Part shown: positions 21,740 to 32,059 of the stretch, in pieces
Layout of the letters: each line of letters opens with the position of its first letter
How positions within the stretch are numbered: position 1 is the first letter of the stretch
DNA from: Azorinus chamasolen
Lineage: Eukaryota > Mollusca > Bivalvia > Cardiida > Solecurtidae
Reading direction: 5' to 3'
NCBI GenBank assembly: GCA_963576725.1
Contig: OY755243.1
Location: forward strand, 43,819,243 to 43,883,242
DNA: 64,000 nt
The notes under the pieces: generated by a model
Databases searched by the model: none
The model's input: the letters and a program-made list of their open reading frames with translations, nothing else
Told to the model about the DNA's origin: nothing
Made by a program: the position numbers and the translations under genes

Positions 21740-21964
21740 CCCTATACCATATGAATATTTATGTCAGAAATAATCATGTCATATGTGTTAATTACATATA
21801 GATGATTTTGTATCATTCTATATGAACACAGGAATTCTGGCCATGGCTGTTATTTCACGTGCAAACATAGCAGAATGTGATCAGGTGTCTCCTACAGGAG
21901 CTGCCGGATCTGGGTCTTCTCTGTTTGCAAAGGCATGAAAAGGCAGTATGATATATGTAAAGGG
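21740..21964 (+). mobile_element. TM1a MITE, complete
   Basis: TTAA at 21736-21739, CCCTATACCATATGAATATT; the hairpin centre is CTCCTACAGGAG; ends GTAAAGGG. The right flank is TTAT. Confidence 0.65.
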
Positions 21965-22004
21965 TTATATAGGCATGGAGTGCTCCTGTATGATTTACTG
22001 GACT

Positions 22005-22371
22005 GAGATGCTTGTTATATAAACATGCAGATGCATACAGTAAAACCCCTCTAGTGTGACCACTTAATGAACAATCACGGCTGTCTTCATAAGCAGGTGG
22101 TAGCTTAATGCAGGACAAAAGTTATATGCTGAAAGCTCCTGCACAAATTTCATCCTGCATTAAGCTACCACCTGCTTTTGCCATTGTGAATTATGCCCCT
22201 TTTTGGTGGTCACATTAGAGGGGTTTTACTGTATATTTAAACATTTTCAAGAATAGCTGCTTTATTCCCCACCAAACCTTATACTGTGACCACTCTTTAT
22301 AATCATCTCGAAGAGAAAATGACCATTTTAGTATTTTGGCGTGCACCTTTATCTGTAGATCTGAACATTAC
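22005..22371 (-). mobile_element. HP4c, split by TA3c
   Basis: The right end GCACCTTTATCTGTAGATCT is the inverse HP4 start. The interior (CCCCACCAAACCTTATACTG, GAAGAGAAAATGACC) is the HP4 hairpin with a large deletion. The left end lies before TA3c (GCAGATGCA) and continues after it as TTTAAACATTTTCAAG. Confidence 0.55.
22037..22231 (+). mobile_element. TA3c MITE nested in HP4c
   Basis: CAGTAAAACCCCTCTAGTGT and the inverse ACATTAGAGGGGTTTTACTG, with TA at 22035-22036 and 22232-22233. The central palindrome is GCAGGTGGTAGCTTAATGC / GCATTAAGCTACCACCTGC. Excision leaves GATGCA-TA-TTTAAAC, which matches the HP4a text ATGCATAAATTTAAAC read in inverse. Confidence 0.75.
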
Positions 22372-22644
22372 ATGAACATTTGCATGTTCTGTAAGAAGAT
22401 TGTCTGACCACAGGACTTAAAGAGATGTAAAACCAGCTTATATAAATGAATCATGTCTTCACTTCGAGCAATAATTTCTCATATGATTAGTCAACATGCA
22501 ATCCAAGGTTGTCACTTTCAGGAGATAATGTGTCTTTAATAGTGCCATTGCAATAACTGGCCTTTTGAAATGAAGAATGTGCTTAAAATAGTACCTTGCT
22601 ATGAAAGAGACCTGTTGTTCTTGTCAAATACTTGAAACCCTTTT
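22372..22644. other. No feature seen
   Basis: AT-rich spacer without hairpins or shared repeats. Confidence 0.35.
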
Positions 22645-23000
22645 TGTCCCTTTACCTGATGTATATTTCGTGTAGGGAATAATGAAACCATATGGATATT
22701 CATTAGCTGATTTCAGAGCTACAGATAAAGGTGCGTACCCAAATATAAAAATCGTCATTTCTCCACCAAACCCTATACTGTGACCCCTCTTTAGACTCGT
22801 CTCGAAGAGACGATTTTAAAGAGGGTCACAGTATAGAGTTGGTAGAGAAATAAAGGAGCTATTCTTGAAAATGATTGAATTTACGCATCTTATCTGGACC
22901 TCTTTGATTTTTTTTATAATGGTGTATGATTTTGGCAGTGGCAGAAACTGTATGGTTACTAAGATCTATTTAATAATATTATTCCATATATGACTGAAAT
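22645..23000 (+). mobile_element. TM1a MITE split by HP4b
   Basis: CCCTTTACCTGATGTATATT and the ATTCATTAGCTGATTT arm lie before HP4b. TTATAATGGTGTATG and GGCAGAAACTGTATGG lie after it. The hairpin and right end are lost. Confidence 0.55.
22715..22903 (+). mobile_element. HP4b nested in TM1a
   Basis: TIRs AGAGCTACAGATAAAGGTGC and CGCATCTTATCTGGACCTCT. The hairpin ACCAAACCCTATACTGTGAC ... GTCACAGTATAGAGTTGGT surrounds CGTCTCGAAGAGACG. 189 bp. Confidence 0.65.
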
Positions 23001-23890
23001 AGTATTAGAGTGAATAAGTAAGTTGAAATTCTAAATTTCCAACATTACACTGACTTATAAGCATCTTTTGTGAATTTTGAGGGAAAACCTGTTTAGAAGA
23101 GAGGTCCACTATAATCTAGGAGTTCTGCAGTGGAGACAGTCATTTCTCTGTTAATGCGCAATTAGGTATTCAGCTCAGGTCCTCTCAGAATTGTAATTAT
23201 TCCACCCAGTCATTGCCTAATGCAAGAAAATCCAATATCAAACTGGAGGACGGCCCTTGCTGGGTGCAAAATATCTTTTAACCCTTTGCAAGTTTGTGAT
23301 AAATAGTGTACACCATGGAAAACAGAACAGACCCAGGTCATATGACACAAACTCCACCCTCTGATCTTGTCTGCAAAATTTGTCATTTGTATTGAATTTC
23401 CTGGGAAAGGTAATCAAAACTTAATTATCTTATGGGGAGATTGAGAATGTAAAGGATGTTACAGAAAATTAGGCAGGCAAAGAGGTAAAGGACAAAATGT
23501 CTGGGCTTGATGAGCACTCAATGAGAATGGAGATCACTTCAGTGTGGGACCGAGCTGCCTGTGGTAATAGACAAACCTGTGACAGAAGAGACAAGAGCCA
23601 TCCATGTCTAATATATCTTTAGCATGCTTATGCATGTTGTATTATAAAATATTTGTCAGGTAAAGGGTTAACCTATGCAAATAGTATAGATCCCAATCAG
23701 ACTTTGAAACTCAGCTTCTAAATTGTTTGACACCAATTATTGTATTTTTGGCGAAAATGGAACAAAAACTATGAGAATTGCAGTAGAAAATCTGGCAATT
23801 TTTAAAAAAAAAAAAATTTTGCTGGTGTTTTCAGCCACAGTCACTATTTTTCAGAATTTTTATTAAGTAAGCTACCCTATGGCATGGTTA
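23000..23890. other. Mostly unassigned, weak TM6/TM5 remnants
   Basis: 23280-23400 (GAACAGACCCAGGTCATATG, CTCTGATCTTGTCTGC) and 23660-23740 (GCAAATAGTATAGATCCCAA) look like decayed palindromic MITEs. The rest shows no repeat or gene. Confidence 0.35.
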
Positions 23891-23893
23891 TTA

Positions 23894-24377
23894 CCCTTTA
23901 CTTCATGAATACGCCTTTCTATGCCTTTGCGAACAGAGTAGATCCAGATCAGACGGCTCCTATAGGAGGGACTGCTCTGTTTGCTTTTGAAATAATGTAG
24001 ATTTGATTCTGTAGTTTCTGCTACGTCCGCCAAGCATTTATTAGGGCCCTGTATGCAGGAGCCCTATAGGAATCACATTTTCTGTCTGTCCGTACGTCGG
24101 TCTGTCAATTTTGATATGACAGGATAAGTCGATAACTCAAACTGTACTTCACATAATTGGTTTCATATTAAGGGCATATGCTTAGTATCATCAGAGGAAG
24201 ATAGTTCAAGATACCTATAATTGTTTTTGGGTTGAATCATATCACTATGTCTAGAGTTATCTGCCCTTGATTGCAGGGCCCTCTCTGACTGAATCAGTTT
24301 TCTAGTTTGCTATAATTTTAAAAAAAAAACGAAGTAATTAATATGCATGATGTCATTTCTTACATGAATATTCATGG
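23894..24377 (-). mobile_element. TM1a MITE split by HT-F
   Basis: CCCTTTACTTCATGAATACG and a hairpin with a partly lost right half lie before HT-F. After it come GCTATAATTTTAAAA, TAATTAATATGCATGATGTC and GGAGTAAAGGG, with TTAA at 24378-24381. Confidence 0.65.
24037..24305 (+). mobile_element. HT-F, short Helitron/HINE-like element
   Basis: The head hairpin GGGCCCTG/CAGGAGCCC (loop TATG) is followed by a GTCTGTCCGTACGTCGGTC microsatellite and a single core of about 160 bp. The inverted head arm GCAGGGCCC precedes a small tail hairpin ACTGA/TCAGT, and the end is CTAG at 24302-24305, followed by TTT. Its limits agree with the break in the TM1a host. Confidence 0.75.
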
Positions 24378-24419
24378 AGTAAAGGGTTAACACATTGGCT
24401 AACATTTGTGTAACCTGTA

Positions 24420-24778
24420 ATAATAGATTTTAAAGAACAATTTCTACTCTTGAACCAATGAATGGAAATTTACAAAACTTAACAGGAATGATGCTTAGAT
24501 GGTCCTCTGTCTATATTATAGATACATGTAATTATATAAATGGTTTTGAGTGGTTGTATCACAGTAGCTTAAATAGATTTCAATGAACAATTTGTTCAAA
24601 CAACATTGATCTTAAAAAAGGTATATAATGGAATTTGGTCAAACTTAGTAGGAATGATCCTTATCAAATGGAAATATAGCAGCCTGAACCATTTTGGTAG
24701 ATGTGCATAATAGATCTTTTGGCTTATCATGATCAACCTGGTGAGCAATATCTTTTTTGAAAATTAGAATTTTAGAAC
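24420..24778 (+). repeat. HT core-type fragment
   Basis: Two diverged units: AACAATTTCTACTCTTGAACC ... AACTTAACAGGAATGATGC, and AACAATTTGTTCAAACAAC ... AACTTAGTAGGAATGATCC, about 170 bp apart. No head or tail. Confidence 0.45.
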
Positions 24779-24931
24779 CTTTTCCCTGTTCTATGTTTAT
24801 TTCAAATGTCAATATCTAATGAATATTCATGGACAAAATAATTATAATGAAATATGAAAGGTTCGATATAGAAGCTAAATGACCAGATCTTTCAAATTCT
24901 ATTAGCAAACAGAGCAGACCTTGGGAAAGGG
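24779..24931 (+). mobile_element. TM1b MITE lacking its hairpin
   Basis: CCTTTTCCCTGTTCTATG ... TTAGCAAACAGAGCAGACC then TTGGGAAAGGG and TTAA (24932-24935). The palindrome has collapsed to its first few bases. Confidence 0.65.
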
Positions 24932-24949
24932 TTAAACAAATAGGCATTA

Positions 24950-25288
24950 CCATACTTGTATTTCAATAACTCAGTTAAATACTGAGGCCAGCACTAATGT
25001 TTGGCACGGGATAACAATTCAGTGAGATTGCTTGTATTGTTTTCGTTGTGTAAAAAACTTAAACTGTGCAGTCTTAATTACCATCATAGGGGCCAGAATT
25101 TGGCCAAGAGCTGAAATAATATTCTTCATTATAGAATTATATGTTTATAGAATTAGTTTCCTTTTGAATATTTTATCACTTAAAAAAATGGCAGTTAGAT
25201 GAGCAACATGGAGCTATGATAGCCCTCATGTTTATCAGGTAATTGTTGAACCTAGTTCAAAGTTGTAGTTGAAATACTTCTGATATAT
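24950..25288. other. No feature seen
   Basis: AT-rich spacer without shared repeats or a supportable frame. Confidence 0.35.
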
Positions 25289-25289
25289 C

Positions 25290-25680
25290 AGAAGCTTTTA
25301 CTTCTGAACCAAACCCTATCTTGCTACTAATTAGAATTGCTGCTGCATCATGGCTACCCCTTTCCTTCATATAAACATGTTTTCACGCATTTGCAAACAG
25401 AGTAGACCCAGATCAGGCCGCTTTCAGGCCTATAGGAGCCATCTTATCAGGGTCTGCTCTGTTTGCTAGTGGAATTTGGAAGATCTTTTTCTTTACTTTC
25501 TTAAATTGCTACAATGTTCCACCTTCCATGTTTCAAACAATTTTGTCCATGAGTAATCAGTAGGTATTGCAATTTGGACTAAATATAGAACAAGGGAAGG
25601 GCTATTCTTATGAGAAATGGCAAGATAAGGTTTGGCATAGGAAATTCTAATTTTACATAGATATGTCCTAAATACTCATC
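25290..25680. mobile_element. HP4-type element split by TM1b
   Basis: GAACCAAACCCTATCTTGC lies before and GCAAGATAAGGTTTGGCA after a TM1b. The two halves are mirror images, as in the HP4 hairpin. Confidence 0.45.
25361..25600 (-). mobile_element. TM1b MITE
   Basis: CCCCTTTCCTTCATATAAAC, hairpin with the extra palindrome CAGGCCTATAGGAGCC, GCTACAATGTTCCACCTTCC arm, right end AAGGGAAGGG. Confidence 0.65.
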
Positions 25681-25689
25681 TGTTTCCCT

Positions 25690-26030
25690 TCACTAGACAG
25701 AAATGCATTTGATGCCTTTACAACTGAGCAGGACCCGGACAGCTCCTGATGGGTCTGCTCTGTTTGCTGGTACCCTTCACTAGATAGAAATGCATTTGAT
25801 GCCTTTACAACAGAGTAGATCCGGACAGCTCCTGATGGGTCTGCTCTGTTTGCTGGTACCCTTCACCAGATAGAAATGCATTTGATGCCTTTACAACAGA
25901 GTAGATCCGGACAGCTCCTGATGGGTCTGCTCTGTTTGCTGGTACCCTCACCAGATAGAAATGCATTTGATGCCTTTACAACAGAGTAGATCCGGACAGC
26001 TCCTGATGGGTCTGCTCTATTTGCTAATAT
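25690..26030 (+). repeat. Four tandem units of about 86 bp made from a TM1 half
   Basis: AGA(C/T)AGAAATGCATTTGATGCC begins at 25695, 25782, 25868 and 25953. Each unit ends GGGTCTGCTCT(G/A)TTTGCT. Units 2-4 are almost identical. They contain GAGTAGATCC and GGTCTGCTCTGTTTGC, the two outer hairpin segments of TM1, with most of the palindrome missing. Confidence 0.8.
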
Positions 26031-26067
26031 AGAATGATGTAGATAATGATTTTAGAGTCTCTGCCAT

Positions 26068-26180
26068 GGTCCCTCATATAAACGCCAGTTCATGCCTTTG
26101 TAAACAGAGAAGACTTGAACAGACGGCGCTAGTGTTACGAGGAGCCATCTGATCTGGGTCTGCTCTGTTTGTTTCTACCA
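26068..26180 (-). mobile_element. TM1b MITE fragment
   Basis: CCCTCATATAAACGCC, AAACAGAGAAGACTTGAACA, then GAGCCATCTGATCTGGGTC and GCTCTGTTTG. The right arm is lost. Confidence 0.5.
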
Positions 26181-26204
26181 ATATTAAAAACTCATATTGA
26201 TATT

Positions 26205-26450
26205 GACTTTGTACTGTCTGTCTGTCTGTTTGTCTGTGTGTGTGTGTGTCTGTCTGTCTGTGTGTGTGTGTCTGTCTGTCTGTCTGTCTGTGTGTCTGTC
26301 TGTATTTGCCTTGGCAGATTTCAATAACATTTCACTGCTGTAATCACCATGAAGTGTAGTTGTACATATCCCCAGGATGGTCTAGTTAGATTATTTTTCA
26401 CAAAGTTATGTCCCCTTGAATGATTTTGTTTTTGCATAACATCCAATTTC
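26205..26450 (+). mobile_element. HT-type fragment with (TCTG)n/(TG)n microsatellite
   Basis: The microsatellite at 26213-26303 leads into a core phrase (GATTTCAATAACATTTCACTG, CACAAAGTTATGTCCCCTTG) like those of HT elements. Head and tail are not visible. Confidence 0.45.
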
Positions 26451-26496
26451 TCATAAATGGTTAGGCAGAGTTCAACCTCTGGACACAAGATTCCAG

Positions 26497-26677
26497 GTTA
26501 TAATGGCGTATACACAAAGAGATTTTTTGACCATGATAAAAGCTGTAGAATCAGGTCTGTATCATTCCTTAAGCAAACAGAGCACACCCTGATCAGAAGG
26601 CCCTTACCGGAGCGGTCTGATCATTGTCTACTCAGTTTGCAAAGGAGTTAAAAGGCTTATTTATGGAGTAATGGGAT
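26497..26677 (+). mobile_element. TM1a MITE, left end lost
   Basis: ATAATGGCGTATACACAAAG, GACCATGATAAAAGCTGTAG, hairpin with centre CCCTTACCGGAGC, right GGCTTATTTATGGAGTAATG. Confidence 0.6.
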
Positions 26678-26689
26678 AAATGCAGGGCT

Positions 26690-26815
26690 GGAAAAATCCT
26701 AAAACTTTTACTCGTCCTGCTAGCTGCTTTTGTCTTATTTTACCTACATTCATTGTTAAAAATCAAGAAAGTTACTCGTCATGGCGAGCGGACAAGTTGA
26801 ATTTTCCAGGCCTGA
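26690..26815 (+). repeat. U repeat (ACTCGTC phrases)
   Basis: GGCTGGAAAAATCCTAAAAC, TTTTACTCGTCCTGCTAGC and GTTACTCGTCATGGCGAGCG, ending TTTTCCAGGCCTG. Related copies are at 28243-28275 and 39228-39345. GCCTGGAAAATT-like inverted ends may be TIRs. Confidence 0.45.
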
Positions 26816-26829
26816 AATGAATATGCATC

Positions 26830-28240
26830 AGGTAAAGGGTTAGAGTCTGCAGCTCTGCTAATTGGAATCATTAGAATTCATGGAGATATGAAGTAGTTTT
26901 TAATAGACTAAATCAATATGTATTTTGCTTTCTTAAATTATAGATAAGATTCTTTCAGTTCACTGTGCTTTCTCTCTTATTAACTTTGATCCATTTATAC
27001 TACAATGAGTTTTAGATTCCGGATGGTCTGAATATTTCATGAATGTTTCTGAGAGTGTTAGTTCTTCAGGAATTGGTCATGCATGCATCAGTATGGCTTG
27101 TCACGAAAAGCCAGATAATTACTTCGATTCCTGTCCATATCATACTTGCTGAATTTGTAAGCACTCTGTGTTGTGGAATTTTAAGGGGAGCCGAAAATGA
27201 ACTTGCTTTTTTATGCATTTTAATGCTGCTGTCTAGGGAATTGTTGAAGCACAGTCAGTAGACTCAGTACCCTAATTACTCGAACTATTTGGAGATCCAA
27301 TCTGCTCTCTCCAGAGGTTTGTAGGCTAAATATTAGCAAGTAGGAGTGACCTGTCGTTTTTAGGTTTCGGACTACTTTCCGAAACCTAATAGTAATGCAT
27401 CCCCAGGGCATGCCTCAAGCAAATTTATAAAGAAATTCATATCCCATAATGCGCAATCAGACCACTGTTATACTACGAAATATCAATTTATGCTTAGAAT
27501 GCATACGTTCATTAACCCAAATGCAGACATTTTGAATGGTTTAACATTGACAGAATGTTTATCACGTAGCGCCGATTAAGCGATTTAGTTATCTACGGGT
27601 GTATTTCACCCGTATTTCTTCTTTCATTTTGCCAAAAATGTGATTTTGATAACACCCCTTGACAAAAATATAGTTCCAAGTGCAATGCATTTGATAAACG
27701 ATATCGATAATTCTTCATTTGGTATTTGTGTCAATTATTAAAATACGGATGCAACTGTTGCAATTACCAATAATTTTGCCGTGTAAAATGCTATGTTATA
27801 TGATAAATTTGGTCGCGTACGAATATATACCACAGAGCGCCGGTAAAAATGAACCAGAAAGTAATCGACATCTAAAAGTCGGGCGTTTATTTGAAATCTA
27901 CAAGCATTTCTTGAATTTGTCGGATTGGTACAGACAACGTTACGGAGAAAACAGTAATGAATAATGGTCGGAACGTCGTCCATCTCTACATATTACACAC
28001 GAACTATAGGAATGAAGATAACGACTAGAAATTGCAGGATACGTACAGTATAAACACCCGATATGACGGGTATGACTCATATCCGCGGATATGAATTTCG
28101 CAGCCTAAAATCGGCCACAGTTTAAGCATTATTTTTCTTATTAGAAAAACCTTTCATCGAGCTTATTGGCTAATATTGTCCATATTTATTATTTGAAATA
28201 CGTAAATTTAATATTCATTGCATAATAAGTAGTAACAGCC
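26830..28240. other. Longest stretch with few recognised repeats
   Basis: No exon could be supported. Overlapping 81-codon frames on both strands (27719-27964 and 27738-27983) have no recognisable domain. The stretch holds a 10-bp perfect stem (AGGTTTCGGA/TCCGAAACCT, 27362-27387). CACCCGTATTTC at about 27607 and ACCCGATATGACGGGTATG at about 28056 could be weak hairpins. Confidence 0.4.
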
Positions 28241-28242
28241 TG

Positions 28243-28395
28243 GAGAATTCTACTCGTCCGCTCGCTATGACGAGTAAAATAAAAAAAATAATAAATATAA
28301 AATAAATAAATTATTATTTAATTTACTGTAATTTAGTTTATAAATAAATAAAATTTAATAATTTGATTTATTTATTATTATTTTTATTATTATTA
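28243..28395. repeat. U repeat fragment and AT-rich low-complexity tract
   Basis: AATTCTACTCGTCCGCTCGC ATGACGAGTAA-like text is followed by (AATAA)n sequence up to the HT-B2 head. A similar tract (30450-30545) follows HT-B2, so the element sits in an AT-rich region. Confidence 0.55.
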
Positions 28396-30449
28396 TACCC
28401 CCACAAACAGAGTTTGAGGGGGGCATACTGGAATCAGCCTGTCGGTCGGTCGTCGGTCGTCGGTCGGTCGGTCGGTCGGTCTGTCTGCAAAATCTTGTAC
28501 GGCGAACTCCTCCTTCAGTTTCAACCCGATTCACTTGACACTTGGCATAATTGTTAATCAGGAGTAGTAGATGTGCAAGACACAAATTTCAGGTCTCTGT
28601 GACCTTGACCTTGACCTTTGGCCTTGAAATTGGTCTCGAAATTGGCTGGCAAAAGCTTGTACTTTGAACTCCTCCTTCACATTCAACCTGATTCACTTGA
28701 TACTTGGCATAAATGTTACTCAGGAGTAGTAGATGTGTAAGACACAAATTTCAGGTCTCTGTGACCTTGACCTTGACCTTTGGCCTTGAAATTGGTCTTG
28801 AAATTTGCAGGCAAAATCTTGTACTTTGAACTCCTCCTTCACTTTCAACCTGATTCACTTGATACTTAGCATAAATGTTACTCAGGAGTAGTATATGTGC
28901 AAGACACAAATTTCAGGTCTCTGTGACCTTGACCTTGACCTTTGGCCTTGAAATAGGTCTTGAAATTGGCAGGCAAAATCTTGTACTTTGTACTCCTCCT
29001 TCAATTTCAACCTGATTCCCTTGATACTTGGCATAAATGTTACTCAGGAGTAGTAGATGTGCAAGACACAAATTTAAGGTCTCTGTGACCTTGACCTTGA
29101 CCTTTGGTCTTGAAATTGGTCTTGAAATTGGCAGGCAAAATCTTGTACTTTGAACTCCTCCTTCACTTTCAACCTGATTCACTTGATACTTGGCATAAAT
29201 GTTACTCAGGAGTAGTAGATGTGCAAGACACAAATTTAAAATCTCTGTGACCTTGACCTTTGGCCTTGAAATTGGTCTTAAAATTGACAAATTGGTATTG
29301 AAATTGGCAGGCAAAATCTTGTACTTTGAACTCCTCCTTCACTTTCAACCTGATTCACTTGATACTTAGCATAAATGTTACTCAGGAGTAGTAGATGTGC
29401 AAGACACAAATTTCAGGTCTCTGTGACCTTGACCTTGACCTTTGGCCTTGAAATTGGTCTTGAAATTGGCAGGCAAAATCTTGTACTTTGAACTCCTCCT
29501 TCAATTTCAACCTGATTCCCTTGATACTTGGCATAAATGTTATTCAGGAGTAGTAGATGTGCAAGACACAAATTTCAGGTCTCTGTGACCTTGACCTTGA
29601 CCTTTGGTCTTGAAATTGGTCTTGAAATTGGCAGGCAAAATCTTGTACTTTGAACTCCTCCTTCAATTTCAACCTGATTCACTTGATACTTGGCATAAAT
29701 GTTACTCAGGAGTAGTAGATGTGCAAGACACAAATTTCAAATCTCTGTGACCTTGACCTTTGGCCTTGAAATTGGTCTTAAAATTGGCAAGCAAAATCTT
29801 GTACTTTGAACTCCTCCTTCACTTTCAACCTGATTCACTTGATACTTGGCATAAATGTTACTCAGGAGTAGTAGATGTGCAAGACACAAATTTCAGGTAT
29901 CTGTGACCTTGACCTTGACCTTTGGCCTTGAAATTGGTCATGATATTGGCAGGCAAAATCTTGTACTTTGAACTCCTCCTTCACTTTCAACCTGATTCAC
30001 TTGATACTTGGCATAAATGTTACTCAGGAGTAGTAGATGTGCAAGACACAAATTTCAAATCTCTGTGACCTTGACCTTTGGCCTTGAAATTGGTCTTAAA
30101 ATTGGCAGGCAAAATCTTGTACGGCGAACTCCTCCTTCACTTTCAACCTGATTTACTTGATACGTGGCATAAATGTTACTCAGGAGTAGTAGATGTGCAA
30201 GACACAAATTTCAGGTCTCTGTGACCTTGACCTTGACCTTTGGCCTTGAAATTGGCAGGCAAAATCTTGTACTTTGAACTCCTCCTTCAATTTCAACCTG
30301 ATTCACTTGATACTTGGCATAAATTACAGAATTTTCTCTATTTGAACTTTGGGTATTTTTGTTATTTGGTCCTATTACATGTTCAAAACTTGGATTTGCA
30401 ATCAAGGCTGCCGTGTGGGGGTATTCATCACCTTTAGTGATAGTTCTAG
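28393..30449 (+). mobile_element. HT-B2, Helitron/HINE-like element with long array
   Basis: Head TTATTATACCCCCACAAAC and GAGGGGGGCATACTGGAATC, a GTCGGTCGTCGG microsatellite (about 28440-28487), a 12-unit array, then the inverted arm GTGTGGGGGTATTC. The tail hairpin ATCAC/GTGAT has the loop CTTTA. Ends CTAG at 30446-30449, followed by TTT. Overall 2.06 kb. Hairpin plus CTAG fits a Helitron-type CTRR end. Non-coding. Confidence 0.8.
28488..30310 (+). repeat. 162-bp tandem array of HT-B2 (12 units)
   Basis: CAAAATCTTGTACTTTGAAC begins at 28488, 28650, 28812, 28974, 29136, 29312, 29474, 29636, 29792, 29954, 30110 and 30260. The common period is 162 bp, with 156-bp forms that lack one TTGACC, one 176-bp form and a short last step. 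Each unit contains TGACCTTGACCTTGACCTTT, i.e. AGGTCA direct repeats. As 162 is a multiple of three, a 133-codon minus-strand frame with 54-residue repeats arises; this is not evidence of coding. Confidence 0.9.
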
Positions 30450-30545
30450 TTTATAATTTATTATTATAATAAAAATAAATTTAAAAATAAATAAAATAAA
30501 ATAATAAATAAATTCAATATAATTTAATTTATTTAATTTAATTTA

Positions 30546-31060
30546 CTGTAGTTATAGTTGAAGTTGAAGAAAGCTAAAAAAATCATAATATTCGGCACCG
30601 ACCCTTCTGCACGAAGGAGCAAGGACCGTAGTGAAACGTTCCGGAGATATATGGATAACCTTGAGCCTCAAAAGCAATCTGTATTCTGAATGCATCAGAA
30701 GTATTTATATTGAGTTTAGAATATCATAATTATATTTTTACATAATGTGTGACAAGCATCGTAAACATTGATCATAGACTTTTCTGTTCTATAAGACCCA
30801 TGTTTATAATGTGTGTAATGTGTTAGGAGACTTGGTACCAGGTTGTAAGCATTTAAGGATAATTACTCCAATTATAGAGAGTTAGTAGTTATAAAAAAAG
30901 ATAAAGTGGACTTATTTTATTGTATGTGTTACATAATGTTAATTATAACATAAGCTGAACGTATATAATTATTGACAATTTTTTGTTTGTAGTGTGTGTT
31001 TAAGCTTTTCCCCCAGCATTAATCTGTGTTAACATACAAGCATGCTGTTATTTTCACCCC
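30546..31060. other. No feature seen
   Basis: AT-rich spacer. No hairpin of the families named here and no supportable frame. Confidence 0.35.
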
Positions 31061-31071
31061 CTGGTATATAA

Positions 31072-32017
31072 TAATGTCCCAAAATGAAGTAGAGGGACAT
31101 ATTGTGTTTGCTCCGTTTCTTATTCTTATTATTCTTTCTTCCGATTCCGATTCTTCCAATTGTTCATCTTCCGTCATGAACTTGTCCAGAGCATTTCTCA
31201 GTAAGACTAAGTAATTGTCCGATCCTAATGAAACTTCATATGAATATTGCTTGATACATCCCACTTTTTATTTTTTGAAAATCACCATAACTAAATGGTT
31301 GGCTATAATTGGTCGAAATTTAGATAGTGTTTGGCGAAGTTATATATCATTCGATTTTTTGCTGAAAATTGGTATCATGGGATATTTGAGTACTCCAAAT
31401 CAATTGGTTTGTGTTTCGAAAGTACATATATTGGTTGATTTTGCTAAAAATTGGTATTACGGTATATTTTGGCACTCGGGACTAATTTATAGGTCTTTTT
31501 AAAGAATTGGTTGCCATAGTAACTGAGTGGTGGCTCTGATTGGTCGAAAATTTAGATATTTTTCGGCAAATTCAGATATTGTTCGATTTTGCCGAAAATC
31601 GGTATGTCGGGATATTTTGACACTCACAATTGATTGGTATGTCTTTCGAAATGATTTGTTGGTATGGAAACTGAATGGTGAAATCTGATTGGTCAAAAAT
31701 TTAGATATTCAAATTTGCTGAAAATTGGCATTTAGGGGTATTTGGGTATCCCAAACTCAGTCAAGTTGTTTTGAAATACTTGGTTGCCATGGTAATGGAG
31801 TAGTGTCCTTTGAATGGGTCACAATTTACATATTAGATTTTTCGGAAAATTTGGTCAGTAGGGATATGCAGTTGTTTTAAAAGTGCTTGTTGCCATGTAA
31901 CCAAGTGATCACTAATGGCCTGTTATTGGTTGAAATTTAGATATTATGCTCACCAATAACAGTTGTAAGTTTCGTTTAGGGGACATTCTGCAACATATTC
32001 TGTTACAATTAGATCTT
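31072..32017 (+). mobile_element. HT-N, HT-like element without GTCY tract
   Basis: Head hairpin ATGTCCC/GGGACAT (31073-31101), a pyrimidine-rich stretch, then irregular units (TGGCTCTGATTGGTCGAAAA; GTGAAATCTGATTGGTCAAA) and the inverted arm GGGGACAT at 31978. CTTG at about 32013-32016 may be the end. Part of a second copy is at 35240-35520. Confidence 0.45.
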
Positions 32018-32059
32018 GTCAACTGTATGATATTTAGATTCACATGGCATATATAATTT

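Noticed and set aside
27719..27983. Overlapping 81-codon frames on both strands
   Set aside because: Although in a low-repeat region, neither translation shows a known motif, and the two frames lie antisense to each other.
28913..29314. 133-codon minus-strand open frame
   Set aside because: Lies wholly in the 162-bp array of HT-B2. 162 is a multiple of three, so any stop-free unit yields a repeated peptide. No domain, no context.
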